Shown here in pieces: positions 1 through 8,381 of a stretch of 64,000 bases of DNA (its first letter is position 1; every line of letters starts with the position of its first letter). Where the stretch lies: the IMG/VR virus record IMGVR_UViG_3300034072_002256, positions 1-64,000 of that record; one strand, 5' to 3'. Made by a program: the position numbers and the translations under genes. Under the pieces are notes generated by a model. That model worked only from the letters and a program-made list of their open reading frames with translations. It ran no database searches and was not told the origin of the DNA. This DNA is from a virus.

Positions 1-378
1 TTAGGTCTCTTCACCATTTTCTGCATCCGTGTGTATAGGACAGAAATCAGTATTCGCTATTGCGATATGACTGCATAATCCTCCCTTTTGGGTTAACGCA
101 GTACACCGATCGATCATATCTTTCTCTTTAAATCTGTAGGTAAAATAGCCGTCGTTTCCTTTTGGCTCTTTTTCATAAACGTCAACACTGTAATTTCGCC
201 AGCTCTTGTCGATCCGATCACTTTTAACTAATTGATATTGTTTATCTTTACTTACTCGATACCAATAGCCATTAAACTGTATGATTTTTTGTTTCATACC
301 TCGAGTGTCAAACGAATCATATACCTCTCCGTCGAGGCATCCTCCGACAAACTTAACTTTCGCTTTTCCAACAGCCAT
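1..378 (-). CDS. Hypothetical protein with C-terminal Cys/His zinc-binding motif
   Basis: 125 residues; the stop codon occupies the first three bases, so the gene is complete. The C-terminus reads C-x-A-x-T-x-x-G-x-x-C followed about 14 residues later by FC-x-x-H, a spacing seen in small zinc-binding domains of the DUF5763 kind (family from memory, not searched). The basic N-terminal half has no motif I recognise. It lies downstream of and on the same strand as the integrase, 22 bp from its stop codon, so it may be co-transcribed with it. It could be element cargo or the first host gene outside the element. Function unknown. Confidence 0.6.
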   Translation of the reverse strand: MAVGKAKVKFVGGCLDGEVYDSFDTRGMKQKIIQFNGYWYRVSKDKQYQLVKSDRIDKSWRNYSVDVYEKEPKGNDGYFTYRFKEKDMIDRCTALTQKGGLCSHIAIANTDFCPIHTDAENGEET

Positions 379-400
379 GTTGTTCTCCCTTCAATTGATT

Positions 401-1495
401 TTAATCTATCCAACGAGCATAAATTCGGCGGATCATGCCCCAGTCTTTGTGTCCCATTTGCTTTGCTATTCTGGATGGGTCTTCACCTGCGGTCAGCATG
501 GTCGATGCATAGGTATGGCGGCAGGTGTATTGGCTGCGATAGGCGACATTTGCGAGTTTGAGTGCTGGATTCCAAAAACGCTCGCGTGGGACGCCATCAT
601 AAACCCACGGTTTCATGTTGCGCGGATCTAGAAAAATACGTTGCTCTGGTGCTAGGTCAGGGTGATAGCTTTTAATGTGCTTTAGCACTGCCAAAGCTCG
701 GCTATCAAGTTCATGAGTACGGGCAGAACTCAGCGTTTTTGTGCCTGCTGTTTTGCCATTGACGATAGATTGGCGGATGTAAATGCGTGGTTTGTCACGG
801 TCTAAATCAATGTCCTGCCAGCGCAGGCCTAATTGTTCACCGGTACGTAAACCAGTCCAAAACGCAAATATGTAAAAATCGCGGGCAGCATTGTCTGGTA
901 GGGCATTAATAATCTTTTCGCGTTCATCAGCCGTGAAGGGTTTCGGCTCGGGCGCAGTCCTGGCGGCAGGTTTGCATTTATCAATTGGGTTATTCGCTAG
1001 AATGTCGTCATATACCAGTTCCTTGAAAACGCAGTGCAGTACAGAGCGGATTTCATTGATGGATTTACCAGATAAATCAACCTGCGCCGCCCAGTCTTTA
1101 TAGTGAGATGGCTTAAATTCTGCTGCTGTCATCTGGCCAAAATTGGGCAGAACATGCGTGTTTACCTTACTGACATATCCTCGATAAGTGCTGCGTGCCC
1201 AGTTTTTGCTGTTTCGATGAAACCATAAATCTACTGCTTTACTGATGGTTATATACGCGGCTTTATTGTTGCTGAATTTGTAAGCATTAGGGCTCGCAGG
1301 AAAATGTCTAGCGTAATCGAATTGCCCCATATCAATTTCATAAAGAACCTGTTCACGTTTGCGCGCGACTTCAGCTAATCGGGTTTTTGTTGGCGCACCG
1401 CGAATGGTTTCGCGGCAGCGAACTGCCTGATACATAAACTCAATTCGAATTGAGTTTTCACCGGCATAAATACCTTTGTATTGGGTTGGCTGCAT
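401..1495 (-). CDS. int: Tyrosine recombinase / phage-type integrase
   Basis: 364 residues. An N-terminal arm-binding region of the DUF3596 kind (residues about 1-70) is followed by a core-binding domain (about 80-175) and the catalytic domain (about 185-364). Visible catalytic residues are R217 (in GLRTGE), K248 or K253, R326 with H327 (in TCRHTYAS), H349 (in KQMGHKDW) and the nucleophile Y359. The enzyme would integrate and excise the older element by site-specific recombination. The reading frame stops only five residues after the tyrosine, shorter than usual for this family. Downstream of xis with a 3-bp gap, so probably one operon. ATG start beside the xis stop codon. Confidence 0.93.
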   Translation of the reverse strand: MQPTQYKGIYAGENSIRIEFMYQAVRCRETIRGAPTKTRLAEVARKREQVLYEIDMGQFDYARHFPASPNAYKFSNNKAAYITISKAVDLWFHRNSKNWARSTYRGYVSKVNTHVLPNFGQMTAAEFKPSHYKDWAAQVDLSGKSINEIRSVLHCVFKELVYDDILANNPIDKCKPAARTAPEPKPFTADEREKIINALPDNAARDFYIFAFWTGLRTGEQLGLRWQDIDLDRDKPRIYIRQSIVNGKTAGTKTLSSARTHELDSRALAVLKHIKSYHPDLAPEQRIFLDPRNMKPWVYDGVPRERFWNPALKLANVAYRSQYTCRHTYASTMLTAGEDPSRIAKQMGHKDWGMIRRIYARWID

Positions 1496-1498
1496 GAC

Positions 1499-1711
1499 TT
1501 AATTCCCTGTTTCAATCCAATCCTGAAAAGCAGGAAGACAAATAAAAATGCGTCCATTGCGTTTAGTCCAGTGAACATCTAAGCGGATCTTGCCTTTAAC
1601 ACGTAATGCATTTATCGCATCTTTGGACCAACCAATCAGTTCTGCACATTTTTCGACTGTCACCCATTTGAGTGGGTACGACTGAAGTAAATCTTGATCT
1701 GTTTGCTTCAT
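1499..1711 (-). CDS. xis: Excisionase / small AlpA-like DNA-binding protein
   Basis: 70 residues. The helix-turn-helix region WVTVEKCAELIGWSKDAIN near the N-terminus followed by a basic wing (VHWTKRNGRIFI) resembles Xis/Cox-type recombination directionality factors. I chose the ATG at 1711 rather than the one at 1723 because GAGG lies six bases before it. It sits immediately upstream of the integrase in the same direction, the usual arrangement for an excision factor. Some members of this class also act as repressors, so a regulatory role is possible. Confidence 0.8.
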   Translation of the reverse strand: MKQTDQDLLQSYPLKWVTVEKCAELIGWSKDAINALRVKGKIRLDVHWTKRNGRIFICLPAFQDWIETGN

Positions 1712-1755
1712 GAATAGCCTCATTTAAGGGATAGCAAAAGCCAGCCCTTTTAAAT

Positions 1756-2031
1756 TCAATTAATGGGGATTTTCAAAAAAATGGCGCCAATAGCAGATTG
1801 CGGAATTACTTTGGGGCTTAGGTTGGTTGGTTTTTCGCCCTGACAATGAATGTAATCAATTACCCCCCAGTCGTCAACTGCGAATATTGATAAAATAGCT
1901 ATAAATATCATGGTGTTAACGACGTTAATGGCGTTAACGGTTTCAACGGTGTTAAAGGCATAGTTGGCTTCAACACCGTTAAAGAGAAATAAACCGATTA
2001 AGATTTGATGATTTAAAAAAGTACTAAACAT
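1756..2031 (-). CDS. Doubtful small ORF spanning a 9-bp repeat tract
   Basis: An open frame of 91 codons starting MFSTFLNHQILIG. Its middle is a three-residue repeat (TVE-TVN-AIN-VVN-T) that simply reflects the 9-bp tandem repeat in the DNA. No family is recognised and coding potential looks weak. The stretch 1712-2041 between xis and the next gene may instead be a regulatory region or iteron-like site. Confidence 0.2.
   Translation of the reverse strand: MFSTFLNHQILIGLFLFNGVEANYAFNTVETVNAINVVNTMIFIAILSIFAVDDWGVIDYIHCQGEKPTNLSPKVIPQSAIGAIFLKIPIN
1912..1956. repeat. Five tandem 9-bp repeats, consensus GGYGTTAAC
   Basis: Units read GGTGTTAAC, GACGTTAAT, GGCGTTAAC, GGTTTCAAC and GGTGTTAAA without spacers. 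An inverted partner, AACACCGTTAAA, follows at 1972-1983. Such an array between xis and the replication genes of an integrative element could bind a replication or regulatory protein. Confidence 0.7.
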
Positions 2032-2041
2032 CTGAATTTAA

Positions 2042-2284
2042 TCACTTTTCATTGATGATTCTGTAGGTTTTACAAAATTCGGCTTTTGTGAACTGTCCTA
2101 CTCGGTCGATGAACTTCACAACAATTTCGACTTGTTCGTTTAGTGTCAGGACTCCGCAGATAATCCCGAGATTTTCAGGCTGAAACTTTGTCTCCCGATC
2201 AATTTTGATAACGGTCAGATTTATGAGCTCGACGACTTCAGAAATACTGAATTGTTCGCTGTTTGATATTTTGGGTTTAGTCAT
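2042..2284 (-). CDS. Hypothetical protein of the integrative element
   Basis: 80 residues, starting MTKPKISNSEQFSISEVVEL. GGAA six bases before the ATG is a plausible ribosome site. Mostly charged and helical, no transmembrane segment, no motif recognised. It follows the rep gene by 16 bp on the same strand, so the two are probably co-transcribed; a role in replication or copy control is only a guess from position. Confidence 0.5.
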   Translation of the reverse strand: MTKPKISNSEQFSISEVVELINLTVIKIDRETKFQPENLGIICGVLTLNEQVEIVVKFIDRVGQFTKAEFCKTYRIINEK

Positions 2285-2336
2285 TTCATGTTCCGTACAG
2301 TTATTTACACAAGTCCAAGGTTGCCCCCTCGCGTCC

Positions 2337-2370
2337 CGACACCGACCCGCCTAAAGGCGGGATGGTGTCG
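2337..2370. repeat. GC-rich inverted repeat inside the rep 3' end, candidate origin hairpin
   Basis: CGACACC (2337-2343) pairs with GGTGTCG (2364-2370), and inside it CCCGCC (2346-2351) pairs with GGCGGG (2356-2361) around a TAAA loop. It stands out from AT-rich surroundings. Phage P2 carries its replication origin inside gene A, so this could be the Rep nicking hairpin. A folded mRNA end is the alternative. Confidence 0.5.
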
Positions 2371-3787
2371 GTGCCACTCGGCGGCCCCGGTGTGATGTGC
2401 CATTTTCGAAAGCGAGTAATTAGAGTGAACCCGCGATAGTTGAAACCAACTACCGAAGGCTTTCGGATTTCCTGATAGCGATTTAAAACGGACTTGCAGA
2501 CTTCCCCAGTCTGAAAATCGATTTCCTCACTTTCGCGGATTTGATAACACGGGCTGAGCGTGTGTTCTTTTTTGGGTGTATTGACTGACTTCATTGCGAT
2601 GCAAAACGCCGCCCAGTTGGCACTATCTGCGGCAGCGTATGAGTCATTTAAATCGTAAAACGGTGAGTCACAGGCTTTAAGTCGGCGCAGTTCCCGCCAG
2701 ACCGTAACACTTGGCCCGCCGATCTGCTGGAACTGGCGAATACCTGCCGCTTTTGACCATGCGTTGATGCGGGCAGCGACCAAATCTGAGGCTTGGCCGC
2801 TGGTGTCGGTGCCGACTGCAAAGCCATCGATGTTTTTTGAGATGTATTTGGCGATGTAGCCGGCAGCGCTGCCTTTTTGTGGGTCTATGTCGATGAACTT
2901 CACCCGATACAGTTTTGCGCCTTTCTCGTCTGGCGAATCCTGCAAGCCATAGTGGCTGATGATGTCTTTAAATGGTTGTAGTTGGTGCGGCGCCATAAAC
3001 AGCAACAGGTGCCAGTGCGGTGTTCCGTCGTGGTGCGGTTCAACTACGCGAAAGCCATAAGGTTTGATTTGTTCGCGGTCTAGTTTGGCGCGGCAGAGTT
3101 GCCAGACATGATTCAGATAATCCTGGGCATCGTTAATGCTGGAACCGTCATAAGCAGAATTCGGAATGCCGGTGGCGTTGGTGGCGTGCATCCGTGATGG
3201 TGTAGTTAAAGTGACGAATACCGCTACGTGCTGGCAGTATTGGGCGACTTCTTCAAAGCCGCGAATTCTGACCATCAGTTCATGACGGCGGATCACCGGA
3301 TTACTGATGTTGTGTTCGGCAATCTCCGACAGCGGAATACTGAAACCTTCTTCATTTTGCAGATAGGTGTTTTGCATGTATTGCTGGCTTAAGAGCTGAT
3401 TGTGGCGGTGCCGGTTTAACGAGACATCACCGCAATACACGGCCCGACGTTTTGACACATAACCCAATGCGCGCTCGACCTGATTAATCAGTGATGCCGT
3501 TTTGCGGCGAATACGGCGCAGCCAGAACTTGGCATCCTGCAGCCGGTTTTGTATTTCGGTGTTGGTGTAGTCGAGTTTGCCCAACTGGTATTGCTCGAAA
3601 CGGAGCAGGGCAGAGGCAAGGTCAGCGGTTTTGCAGTAATCGGCCTGACTAACGGCAAAGCGTTTGAGTTCGGAAAGGTCAGCCGAGAAATCGAGATCAG
3701 CAATCACCATCGCCTGATGAATGGTATTGAGCAGATAGAGGGCGTGATTTTCTTCGACCAGCTGTTGGTCAGACAGATATTTTTTCA

Positions 3788-3792
3788 GGATG
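3788..3792. repeat. 5-bp target duplication GGATG, left copy
   Basis: GGATG directly precedes the left prophage end TGTAACCC. The same five bases follow its right end at 42370-42374. Five-bp duplications are typical of Mu transposition. Confidence 0.88.
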
Positions 3793-3994
3793 TGTAACCC
3801 ACCGTTAGGTTTGATAATAACAGAGGTAATAAGGGAATAGATGGGAAAAAGCGGGAATTCATGGGAATTCCTTTGACCACAAGGCTTAGAGACGAGTGTT
3901 ACATGATTTTTGTCGGCGAAGAATCGAATGCGTGTGCCGTACGATTTGATAAAAACGAAGCCACAAAAATGAATGAGTTCGAAGAGTTTGATAA
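3793..3994. other. Left end (attL) of left prophage with three transposase-binding motifs
   Basis: TTTGATAA occurs at 3810-3817, 3945-3952 and 3987-3994, that is 18-25, 153-160 and 195-202 bp from the end. This resembles the L1, L2 and L3 layout of phage Mu, where L2 and L3 are close together and far from L1. The remaining noncoding stretch to 4213 holds the GATCCCTTT repeats. An ORF on the plus strand at 3861-4160 overlaps the sites and looks spurious. Confidence 0.7.
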
Positions 3995-4074
3995 ATTCAG
4001 GAAAAAGCACCCATTCAAGGAGGATCCAAGTAAATTGGGGCTTCAAGGCCAGTTTAAGATGGTTTTAAAATCGA

Positions 4075-4205
4075 AAAGGGATCAAATTCGCTTCCGGATC
4101 CCTTTTCGAAAAGGGAAGAATGAGATCCCTTTGCGTAAGCATATGATTTATAATGGATAATCAGGATTCTGGTGTAAGGCTGATCCCTTTGCATCTGATC
4201 CCTTT
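4075..4205. repeat. GATCCCTTT repeat cluster next to repressor 3' end
   Basis: Direct copies at 4097-4105, 4124-4132, 4182-4190 and 4197-4205, plus an inverted copy at 4075-4083. CCCTTTTCGAAAAGGG at 4100-4115 is a perfect palindrome that could also terminate repressor transcription. Seven GATC tetramers fall between 4023 and 4215. The right prophage has a different GATC-containing motif in the same place. Confidence 0.7.
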
Positions 4206-4213
4206 GAATCGGA

Positions 4214-4954
4214 TCACATTGTCCGTCCAAACCACAATACTTTGCCCACTATAGATACGTCATTAGGCATCGCATCAAGTTTCACATCAAATGGTTGATA
4301 TGCTGGATTGGCACTGGTGATGTGCAGCACACTTCCTGGGAGCCGCTGAACTCGCTTCACAACTAAGTTGTCGCTATCGATCCTGAGCACATAAATACCA
4401 TCGCCAGGGAGGTTATCCCTTATATCTACCAAAATCACGTCTCGGTCATTTAATGTGCCTTCCATGCTGTCGCCAACGACTGTAATGACAGCACAGTTTT
4501 TTGGATTCACTCTTAACACCTGCTCCAGCCAGTAGCGCCTGAAAGCCATTGTGTGCATGCGAGTTTCATTTTCCAGGTGGACTCCATGCCCTGCAGCGGC
4601 TTTGACGTTGTATCGGGGGATAAATACAAATTCCTCCAGGTCAACAGGATGGCCGTCAATGTCAAAAGCTGAATGAGCAGAAGGCGCAGAACCGCTGTTT
4701 TCTTCTTCGCCGGTAGCAAGCCAAGAAATGCTAACTCCAGCATACTTTGCGATAAGAACTAATTTTTCCAGGGTTGGAGTTGCCGTCCCGCTCACATATT
4801 TGTGCAGCGCACCGTAGGAGATTCCGGTCTCTTTAGCGAACGCTCTTAGGCTTTTTGAGCCAAGTGCGCTTACAAATCGGGCTGAAAAACCTAAATCCGC
4901 ATCCGATTTGTTATCACTATAAGAATCATCTAATTCTACTTCTGACGTAGACAT
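4214..4954 (-). CDS. Phage repressor, HTH plus S24 (LexA/CI-like) autopeptidase
   Basis: 246 residues. An XRE helix-turn-helix occupies about residues 25-82 (SLRAFAKETGISYGALHKYV). The S24 peptidase domain spans about 108-246 with a cleavage site at Ala121-Gly122 (KAAAGHG), catalytic Ser163 (GDSMEG) and Lys200 (LVVKRV). It should repress the divergent ner-A-B operon and be inactivated by RecA-stimulated self-cleavage after DNA damage. It replaces the MuC-type repressor of phage Mu. It is unrelated in its C-terminal half to the repressor of the right prophage, so the two should not share immunity. Confidence 0.92.
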   Translation of the reverse strand: MSTSEVELDDSYSDNKSDADLGFSARFVSALGSKSLRAFAKETGISYGALHKYVSGTATPTLEKLVLIAKYAGVSISWLATGEEENSGSAPSAHSAFDIDGHPVDLEEFVFIPRYNVKAAAGHGVHLENETRMHTMAFRRYWLEQVLRVNPKNCAVITVVGDSMEGTLNDRDVILVDIRDNLPGDGIYVLRIDSDNLVVKRVQRLPGSVLHITSANPAYQPFDVKLDAMPNDVSIVGKVLWFGRTM

Positions 4955-5120
4955 GTTTTGCTTTTCTCTTTTGAATCAATGTTTTACTGTTTAAGTTAAA
5001 TTATCAGTCACTAAAAGAATCAAAAAGTGATTGACCGGTCTCTTTTGTGGATCAATACTGTATTACAACGAATAACACTTAAGCGTTATTACAAGTAATA
5101 ACAACAAAGGATCTCAAAAA
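4955..5120. promoter_or_regulatory. Divergent operator/promoter region of left prophage
   Basis: AT-rich gap between the repressor and ner. It contains an imperfect palindrome at 5071-5090 (AATAACACTTAAGCGTTATT) and the inverted repeat GTTATTAC-AA-GTAATAAC at 5085-5102, likely Ner or repressor sites. Repeated GAATCA/GATCAA elements occur at about 4973-5055. TTGACC at about 5033 may be the -35 of the early promoter, though no clean -10 follows. AAAGGATC precedes the ner ATG. Confidence 0.55.
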
Positions 5121-5369
5121 ATGTCTCCCAATGGAACCACTAAATGCGATTGGCATAGAGCAGACATAATCGCAGCTCTAAAGAAGAAAGGGACTTCTTT
5201 AGCTGCGTTATCCAGATCAGCTGGGTTGAATCAACGGACTCTAAATAATGTTTTGGAGCGTAAGTACCCCAAAGCAGAAGAGTTGATCGCAAATGCGCTT
5301 GGTGTAAAGCCTTCTGAGATTTGGCCTTCGCGTTACCCATGCAATTCAGACGAGGTCGGCCATGACTAA
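5121..5369 (+). CDS. ner: Ner-like DNA-binding regulator
   Basis: 82 residues with the Ner/Nlp-type helix-turn-helix: DWHRADIIAALKKKGTSLAA, then LSRSAGLNQRTLNNVL, then a typical KYPKAEELIANALGVKPSEIWPSRY tail seen in the family. In phage Mu, Ner shuts down early and repressor transcription once lytic growth begins. It is the first gene rightward from the operator region and overlaps transposase A by 8 bp, suggesting translational coupling. Confidence 0.9.
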   Translation: MSPNGTTKCDWHRADIIAALKKKGTSLAALSRSAGLNQRTLNNVLERKYPKAEELIANALGVKPSEIWPSRYPCNSDEVGHD

Positions 5370-7584
5370 AGAGTGGTTCACCTCTGGAGAGCTTGCCGGC
5401 ATTTCTGGCATGCCTAAGACAGTTCGTGGTGTCAGGATTAAAGCCGAAAAGTCTCTTTGGTTGTCACGCGCTAAAACTAAAGGCCAAGGGTTTGAATATC
5501 ACGTTTCTAATTTCCCTGATGAAGTAAAAGCGGCATTACTTTCGAACGAGGCCGCAGGTGAGACTTCAAAAGAAATCTCTGAGCGAGTTGAGCGCGAGAT
5601 AGCAAATGAGGCAACTAAAGAACAGTTAAATTCTGAGTCTCAGATGCAGGAATTGGCAAAAATGCCTGTGAATCAGAGCAGCCTTGTTTTAGCCAGGTTG
5701 GAGCTGTTATCTGCATACAATCAATTTCTGTCCCCGTATAAAAAAGCCCGTCAACTCACCGTTGGTGAAAAGTTGTTTGTGGAGCAATACAACTCCGGCG
5801 CTTTGCAGATGCCGAACTGGGTAAAAGTCGAAATACCTACAGTCAGTGTGATGACCATTCGACGTTGGAAGGCAAAGCGTGAATCCAGTGGGACCACAGC
5901 ACTCGCTGATGCCTATAAAAAAACAAAAGCATCCACCTTTGAGCGATATCCAGAGGTCGCTGAGTTCGTGTTGGCATTGATCACAGCCAAGCCTCATCTG
6001 ATGAAAAAGAGCAGAGAGGTGGCAAATTTAATCGATGTGAAACGCCGGGAGCTTTACAAGGATTGGCCACAAGTATCTGCGTCAGCTGTTCAACGACATT
6101 TGGAAAAGCTAAGCCAAAGTATCGTGACGGAGCTGGCCTATACCACAAATCCCAGAGAATTTAACAACTCACACCGACCTCTGTTTGGCCGAATGTATCC
6201 GTGGATTTCTGGGCCAAATCAGGTGTGGGAATTGGATTCAACCCCGACAGATGTGCAGCTTAATGTAGAAGGCAAGGCGAGAAGATACAGCATTATCGGC
6301 GCTATCGACGTTTTCACTCGACGGCTGAAAGTGGTGCTGATGCCAGCTTCGAGTAGTGAAGGCATTTGTCTTTTATTGCGTAAATGTCTGCTGGATTGGG
6401 GCATCCCAGAGCCAGATTCTGTGATCCGAACTGACAATGGTTCTGACTACGTCAGCAAAACGACCATCGGGATTTTCAATTTACTGCAGTTAAATCAAAG
6501 CCGCGCGAACGCTTTTAGTGGTTGGGAAAAACCTTTTATTGAACGAGCTTTTAAAACGCTAAGCCATGGTTTGATGGAGAAGCTACCTGCATACCAAGGC
6601 CACAACGTTGCCGACAAAAAACGCCTGCAGGATATGCAGAGTTTTGCTGAGAGCATTGGTGCGAAGCGTAAGAAACGTGATCAGGAACTGCTGGAATTGT
6701 CTCTGACACCTGCTGAGCTGCAGGGGATTCTGGATGACTGGCTGGCCTTTGATTACCACCACAAAAAACACTCTGGCTTGAAGGACATGACGCCGTTTCA
6801 AGTCTATGCCGAAAGTGGCTATCGGCCACGTGTGCCGGCCAACCCGCATAGTCTTGATTTACTGCTGAATTACGTCGGAACAGCAACCGTGATCCGCGGA
6901 TCTGTATCAGTGAACTCAGTGAAGTACACAGCGCCAGAACTGATGGAAAGCGCTTGGGACCGTCGGACTGTTCGGGTGTTTCTTGACCCGAGTGATGTCG
7001 GCCGTGCCACGCTTTACCCAAGTGATAGCTGGGGGGACTTTGTTGAAGCTATCAACATGGACTTAATTGGCCGTGATATCGACCCTGGCCAGTTCCGGGA
7101 GCGCCGCAAAGAAGCCACCAAAACATTGCGGGAGTTTAAAAGGACTGCTGAACAGCTGCAGGAAAAATTCGGCATCAATGAGCTGGCGGCCGTTGAGTTG
7201 GCACAGAAGAAACTCGCAAACCAAAGCCTCATTGGTTTCAACAGACCAGGGCAAGTGTCAGACAACGAAGCTATCGCAGCATTAAGCCAATCAGCAACAA
7301 GCCTATTAAACAAATCGGCAGAGCCTGTGTATTCAGAGGCCGAACTGAAGGCTATTGCAGCAAGACGTGCAGAGATTGATAGGCGGCGGGAGCAATTAAC
7401 GGAGCAAAGCAGCAAGGTGCTTCGCAGTGAGCATGAACAGGCTGAGTTTTTAACCAGAGAAAGTCTGGTTCGAGAACTAACCAGTGCAGAAGCCGATTGG
7501 CTGAAGAAATTCCGCTCGACGCATGTCATGACCAGAAAACGTCTCGACAGAATTTTAGAAGAGGGCAAGCGCGCCAACGGATGA
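5362..7584 (+). CDS. A: Mu-type transposase A (DDE recombinase)
   Basis: 740 residues. The N-terminal Mu-type HTH (WFTSGELAGISGMPKTVRGV) binds the phage ends, middle helical domains bind the TTTGATAA-type sites, and the rve/RNase H core holds the catalytic triad D292 (WELDSTP), D358 (RTDNGSDY) and E394 (KPFIERAF). A basic C-terminal region would contact the B ATPase. It joins the prophage ends to target DNA for integration and replicative transposition. The core is very similar to the right prophage transposase but the N-terminal 200 residues are clearly different, matching the different end sequences. Confidence 0.96.
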   Translation: MTKEWFTSGELAGISGMPKTVRGVRIKAEKSLWLSRAKTKGQGFEYHVSNFPDEVKAALLSNEAAGETSKEISERVEREIANEATKEQLNSESQMQELAKMPVNQSSLVLARLELLSAYNQFLSPYKKARQLTVGEKLFVEQYNSGALQMPNWVKVEIPTVSVMTIRRWKAKRESSGTTALADAYKKTKASTFERYPEVAEFVLALITAKPHLMKKSREVANLIDVKRRELYKDWPQVSASAVQRHLEKLSQSIVTELAYTTNPREFNNSHRPLFGRMYPWISGPNQVWELDSTPTDVQLNVEGKARRYSIIGAIDVFTRRLKVVLMPASSSEGICLLLRKCLLDWGIPEPDSVIRTDNGSDYVSKTTIGIFNLLQLNQSRANAFSGWEKPFIERAFKTLSHGLMEKLPAYQGHNVADKKRLQDMQSFAESIGAKRKKRDQELLELSLTPAELQGILDDWLAFDYHHKKHSGLKDMTPFQVYAESGYRPRVPANPHSLDLLLNYVGTATVIRGSVSVNSVKYTAPELMESAWDRRTVRVFLDPSDVGRATLYPSDSWGDFVEAINMDLIGRDIDPGQFRERRKEATKTLREFKRTAEQLQEKFGINELAAVELAQKKLANQSLIGFNRPGQVSDNEAIAALSQSATSLLNKSAEPVYSEAELKAIAARRAEIDRRREQLTEQSSKVLRSEHEQAEFLTRESLVRELTSAEADWLKKFRSTHVMTRKRLDRILEEGKRANG

Positions 7585-7655
7585 CACCGGTCGCGCTTAC
7601 CAGCAAACCGCTTGGCTGTTGCAAAGCCATGCAATTCACAACACGGAGTATATAG

Positions 7656-8381
7656 ATGAAAAACAAAACAGTCGAAGTCAAAAACGTGACCCGAACGCAG
7701 GAAATGTTCGAGAACCTGAGTTCGCGCAGCATGATCACACCAGGCATTGGCCTAATTCATGGCCCAAGCGGCTTCGGTAAAACGACCACTGTCACATACA
7801 TGTTTAATGAATTGACCGTGTCGGGCCAGCAACCACTTTATGTGCGCTGCTATGCAACGGACACCCCTAGTTCATTTTTAGCGCGGGTTATGGGGGAGCT
7901 TGGCGCACAACCGATGTTCCCGCTGCGCAAGATGGTTGATTACGTGGTTCAGGCGATGAACGAGCGCAGTTTGGCGCTGTTTGTTGACGAGGCCGACCAC
8001 ATTGTCAGCCAGGCAAAAACCATGGAAACCATCCGTGATTTATACGACAGCACTGAGCAGCCCGTGGTGCTGATTGGCATGGAAGAAATTGCCCGCCGTA
8101 TTTCTCACCGCAAACAACTGTTTAACCGGATCTCGGAGTGGGTTGAGTTCGTGCCTGCAGATATTGAAGACGTCCATTTGTTCGCAACAGATCTGGTGGA
8201 TGACCGGGTTCAGGTCGGTGAAGACCTGCTCGACTTTATCCGGCAAAAGTCGGGCGGTGAAGTGCGCCGTATTTTAATCGCTTTGGAAAAAATCGAGCGT
8301 GCGGCACTGGCCAGCGGTGAAACCTTTGTCGATTTGCACAGCTGGGGCAACCGCCCACTGTTCCTGAACCATCGTCGTTAA
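7656..8381 (+). CDS. B: Transposition target-selection ATPase B (AAA)
   Basis: 241 residues, an AAA ATPase of the MuB type with Walker A GPSGFGKT (36-43) and Walker B LFVDEAD (108-114). It coats target DNA, delivers targets to transposase A and underlies target immunity. The right prophage protein differs at only about two residues (V/A in EFVPAD and V/M in TDLVDD) although many codons differ synonymously. CGGAG precedes the ATG; it lies 71 bp after A in the same operon. Confidence 0.95.
   Translation: MKNKTVEVKNVTRTQEMFENLSSRSMITPGIGLIHGPSGFGKTTTVTYMFNELTVSGQQPLYVRCYATDTPSSFLARVMGELGAQPMFPLRKMVDYVVQAMNERSLALFVDEADHIVSQAKTMETIRDLYDSTEQPVVLIGMEEIARRISHRKQLFNRISEWVEFVPADIEDVHLFATDLVDDRVQVGEDLLDFIRQKSGGEVRRILIALEKIERAALASGETFVDLHSWGNRPLFLNHRR

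Larger units (their letters stand above)
2301..3792 (-). pseudogene. P2 gpA-type rolling-circle replication endonuclease, 5' end removed by prophage insertion
   Basis: About 497 codons of a replication initiator of the phage P2 gpA family (Phage_GPA). The HUH metal-binding motif is encoded at 3009-3017 (PHWHLLLF) and the YIAKYISKN motif with two tyrosines at about 2832-2858; these would nick and join DNA at the element's origin. The left Mu-like prophage starts at 3793, inside this reading frame, so the N-terminal part is missing here. By chance the frame stays open through the prophage end to an ATG at 4046, giving a possible chimera with about 84 foreign residues. The missing 5' part should lie beyond the second prophage. 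Confidence 0.85.

Noticed and set aside
3786-3790. Alternative target duplication CAGGA with prophage starting TGTGTAACC
   Set aside because: It would make the right end finish in CTA instead of ACA and lose the equal 18-bp offset of the TTTGATAA motif at both ends; GGATG fits all observations.
3861-4160. 99-codon ORF on the plus strand in the left prophage end
   Set aside because: It overlaps transposase-binding motifs and repeats, has no ribosome site or recognisable family, and noncoding left-end DNA is expected here.
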